Below are positions 41,523 to 44,231 of a stretch of 44,231 nucleotides of DNA, in pieces. How positions within the stretch are numbered: the first letter of the stretch is position 1; each line of letters begins with the position of its first letter. The translations under genes were made by a program, and so were the position numbers. Below the pieces are notes generated by a model. That model did not search any database. It was not told where the DNA came from and saw nothing but the letters and a program-made list of their open reading frames with translations. Source of the DNA: JAZDMK01 sp043800975 (GTDB lineage Bacteria > Bacteroidota > Bacteroidia > Bacteroidales > JAHJDW01); contig JAZDMK010000277.1 in NCBI GenBank assembly GCA_043800975.1, forward strand, positions 1 to 44,231. The letters run 5' to 3'.

Positions 41523-44231
41523 CTACAGAATGACCAATTTTTCGAACTTTTCGGCAGAAGATCCATTCGAACCAGTCACTTTTATCTGATATATGTAAAC
41601 ACCTTTTGCCAGCTTGTCTCCAAAGTCATCCCGGCCATCCCAGGTGATAATATCTTTGTCAACCCGGAAACCTTCCGCGGCAACATTTTGCCGTATTGTT
41701 TTTATCATCCTACCTGAAATCGTAAATATTTTGATTTGTACATCAAGTCCGCAACAGGGCTGGTTATGATCAAAGCAGAATGAAGTATGTGTTGTAAAAG
41801 GATTGGGATAATTAAACACATGCTGAAGCTCTACATTTTCAGATTTAGCAACAAAAAATTCTGAATACACTTCAGATGAATTATTATAAGTGTCCCAGAT
41901 TTTAAATTTAATAGTATGCTTTCCTTCTTCGAGATCTTTGAACTGATAGCGAACGGTACCTTTTTTATAGCTATCCATATCAGAAATATAATAATCATTT
42001 AAAACCACAGGATTATCTGTATCGTCATCCAGTACTGCCGTAACATCATGGCCAATACCATTACCGACAGTATTAGCACCATTCTCATCACTTATTTTTG
42101 CAATTAGAATTGGATTTTCATCGGTTGTCCCGCCAAATGCAAACTTTTCATCATTCATGTATATCTGTACGGTAGGGCCTGTATTATCAGCCGGAGCGTC
42201 TGGGTTTGTACCACCAATAATTACATTTCTGTAATATCCGTTTGCATCTGTTGTTCCGTTTTCTGAATAATAACTGAATTTTCCAAAACCATAATTATAA
42301 GCAATATCCAAAGGCACAACAAATGAAAATGAAAAATCACCGTTGGCCACAGATGCCATTCCTTTATATAAAATATTTTTCTGCAGTAAAAAAGGAATAA
42401 CAGGTGATGTAGGGTCATTTCCTAACGTTGATATAGTTGAAGGTTTATCATAAATTGTCGGAAATATTTTACCGTTAAAAGATGATAATTTATTTCCGGT
42501 ACTGTCGGCAATGAATCCGGCGATAGTAACGTGTGAAAGTGCATGAATCGTATCAGCAACTGCATCAACAACAATATTATTTATATGTGTTGTTACAATA
42601 TTATATTCAGGAAAAGCAAGCTTTAGTCCAGGGTCCCCTAACAAAGTAAAGTTTCTGTTGTTTGATCCACCCGACAAGTTTTTTGACAATCTGATTATTT
42701 CTCCAAGACGTGGGCGTTGACCTTTTATCTTTTCAAATACATTTCTATAAAAATTCTGACTTAACACGAAATTTGTTGATGAAAATGCAAGTCTTGTTGT
42801 TGTGAACAAAGCAACCCCTCCTCCCAGCGGATTTAAAAAAACATATTCTCCGGCTGATACCCGATCAGGGTTGTCAAACCGACTGAATTCGCATGTGGCT
42901 GTCATAAAAACTGGCATATTATAGGTGTTTCCCCAGCTTTGGATATCAGCAATTTCCAGTACTCTTTCGTGCGCCCATCCTGCCTCACCACCGTGACCAA
43001 TGTAATTCATAATAAGGCAGCCCTTTTCCATCCTGCGGTTGATCGCCTCATTAACTTCCGGATAACGCTGCCCACCAGGGGTTGACACTTGTTGATAGGC
43101 ATCTAAATAAATTTTATCGATGTTATAAACCGGGTGAGCTGTATCAATATACTTGCATAAATCTTCAGTCTGAACTAAATGTGTACCACCATCTTCGTCA
43201 TCTGCCACAAAGCATAGAATATTTTTCCAATCTGCATAATTTGAAACCACATTAGAAACCTGACAGTTGTTTCCTGATGCAGTAACAAGATTCCCTATCG
43301 TTTGATAACGAATTATTTTATCAACAGCCTCTTTAGCTTCCTGAGTATTTTTACACACGATGCGGCCGACACCAATATCCAACAAGCCTGTAGCACCAAC
43401 CCCTTCACCTGGATCCAGACACCCATAATAATCGTCTGATGCGTAAGATGCTGTTGGAGCAAGTGAATTTTGCGATTGATAAACAGGAACAAAGTTAGTG
43501 TTCTCGGAAATTCTGTTTTTAAAATCATAGGAAGCGTCACCAAAAAGCAAAAGGTGCGAAGGCATTTCAGAAGGTGTTGCCGCCTTATCATACAGCATAC
43601 GCATCAGATTGCGGATGGCACCGGCATCCTGTTTTCCGGATGAAAACTCATTATAAATTATTTCAGGTGTTAAAACACTTACTGAATAATTGTCATTTGT
43701 TTGATGAAATACAGCAAGCCTTCTGGCTTCAGTAATAAAATCGGGATGTGAAACAATAACCATATCCACATCTGTCATACTATGCAGATTTTGGTTCACC
43801 ACCTTGTTTCCAAACTCAGCCGTATTATAACTACTTCCGTTAAAAACAATATATTTTCGACTTGAATCTGCACTTTGAATAAATGAAGCAGTTCCAGAAT
43901 TTAAATCGTATTGTTGCTGTATAACTGTTATTGGATTTGATACTTCCCAAATGATACAATTAGAAGTTGCACTTGCAATATCATACTGAACCTTTTTTCC
44001 TGCTCCACAAACAGTTTGGTCTTCAAACAGAACTTGTGAGCTACTCATTGAAAGCATACGCCGTCCATTTATTTCAATATAATCCAGCCAGCCTATAGAA
44101 CTGGCTGTATTAAGTGTAATGGTAACATTAATCTGTGAGGTGGTTGGATGAAAAATAATTTCCGCATAACCATCCTTTGCATATTCATTGGTAAAAGAAG
44201 AAGTGACGACCGGAACAGACAGGGACGTGGA
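41523..44231 (-). CDS. porU: Type IX secretion sortase PorU, N-terminal part outside the window
   Basis: 902 residues are visible and the frame remains open to the last base, so the gene begins beyond the window; the ATG at 44057 is internal. PorU is a cell-surface gingipain-type (C25) sortase that cleaves T9SS sorting domains and links cargo to the surface lipid. The catalytic His lies in MNYIGHGGEAGWAHERVL and the Cys in PVFMTATCEFSRFDNP. It ends with its own sorting-type domain (FNYPNPFTTHTSFCF, then WDGRDDFGDKLAKGVYIYQI), which PorU retains. porV follows directly. Confidence 0.93.
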   Translation of the reverse strand, partial: STSLSVPVVTSSFTNEYAKDGYAEIIFHPTTSQINVTITLNTASSIGWLDYIEINGRRMLSMSSSQVLFEDQTVCGAGKKVQYDIASATSNCIIWEVSNPITVIQQQYDLNSGTASFIQSADSSRKYIVFNGSSYNTAEFGNKVVNQNLHSMTDVDMVIVSHPDFITEARRLAVFHQTNDNYSVSVLTPEIIYNEFSSGKQDAGAIRNLMRMLYDKAATPSEMPSHLLLFGDASYDFKNRISENTNFVPVYQSQNSLAPTASYASDDYYGCLDPGEGVGATGLLDIGVGRIVCKNTQEAKEAVDKIIRYQTIGNLVTASGNNCQVSNVVSNYADWKNILCFVADDEDGGTHLVQTEDLCKYIDTAHPVYNIDKIYLDAYQQVSTPGGQRYPEVNEAINRRMEKGCLIMNYIGHGGEAGWAHERVLEIADIQSWGNTYNMPVFMTATCEFSRFDNPDRVSAGEYVFLNPLGGGVALFTTTRLAFSSTNFVLSQNFYRNVFEKIKGQRPRLGEIIRLSKNLSGGSNNRNFTLLGDPGLKLAFPEYNIVTTHINNIVVDAVADTIHALSHVTIAGFIADSTGNKLSSFNGKIFPTIYDKPSTISTLGNDPTSPVIPFLLQKNILYKGMASVANGDFSFSFVVPLDIAYNYGFGKFSYYSENGTTDANGYYRNVIIGGTNPDAPADNTGPTVQIYMNDEKFAFGGTTDENPILIAKISDENGANTVGNGIGHDVTAVLDDDTDNPVVLNDYYISDMDSYKKGTVRYQFKDLEEGKHTIKFKIWDTYNNSSEVYSEFFVAKSENVELQHVFNYPNPFTTHTSFCFDHNQPCCGLDVQIKIFTISGRMIKTIRQNVAAEGFRVDKDIITWDGRDDFGDKLAKGVYIYQIKVTGSNGSSAEKFEKLVIL

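Noticed and set aside
41523..44057. Complete 844-residue PorU starting at 44057
   Set aside because: The frame is open to the end of the window with PorU-like sequence, so the ATG at 44057 is internal.
1..44231. tRNA, rRNA, transposase or phage genes
   Set aside because: I looked through intergenic gaps for cloverleaf patterns and through the proteins for DDE or integrase motifs and found none.

Overview
The window is a low-to-medium GC chromosomal segment of a member of the Bacteroidota. The evidence is type IX secretion genes (porV complete, porU running off the right edge), three proteins with T9SS C-terminal sorting domains, the gliding-associated ATPase GldA, a lipid-anchored TamA homologue (TamL type), DUF4296, and repeated promoter-like TAnnTTTG boxes (usually about 20 nt before a start codon), which are typical of this phylum's sigma factor. 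A UbiA-like enzyme of the futalosine/menaquinone type points the same way. I cannot fix the order or genus. No rRNA, tRNA, insertion sequence, prophage or CRISPR array was found; most of the window is ordinary core genome.

Layout. 1-2601: end of apolipoprotein N-acyltransferase (lnt), convergent with an extended SDR epimerase/reductase. 2602-4202: an intergenic region with 7-bp tandem repeats, then tyrS. 4278-7256: two leftward T9SS cargo genes with a clear terminator. 7544-10886: an operon of dolichyl-phosphate-mannose-synthase-like GT2, dihydroorotase, a DUF4296 lipoprotein and a DMT permease, tail to tail with a PNGase F-like secreted amidase (10887-12818). 12819-13112: a divergent intergenic region with two stem-loops, one terminator-like. 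13113-14985: carboxyltransferase plus biotin carrier protein. Then a very basic small lipoprotein, comM, and a leftward trio of nucleotidyltransferase, phosphoesterase and UbiA. 19400-21138: GT2 plus an ECF sigma factor, facing dtd and rsgA.

22663-23066 separates divergent rsgA and gldA and carries 13 tandem copies of a 21-bp unit. metK follows, preceded by what I read as a SAM-II riboswitch with its own promoter and an alternative hairpin. Next are a leftward Fic AMP-transferase gene with a doubled palindromic operator over its predicted transcription start, and an uncharacterised secreted/outer-membrane protein with an HEVFGH motif. 28119-32687: a KAS III-like enzyme, a UDP-GlcNAc 2-epimerase gene broken by a frameshift at nine A residues, a polysaccharide deacetylase and a GNAT-like protein, probably a small surface-glycan group. 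Then upp, a small membrane protein, a MacB-type permease, an orphan NarL-type response regulator, tamL, a RecD-like helicase, ispF, porV and porU.

The most unusual items are the 21-bp array between rsgA and gldA, the Fic operator, the riboswitch with a competing hairpin, the wecB homopolymer frameshift, the unexplained terminator-like structure before the carboxylase operon, and the HEVFGH protein. All similarity statements come from reading motifs by eye; no database search was possible.
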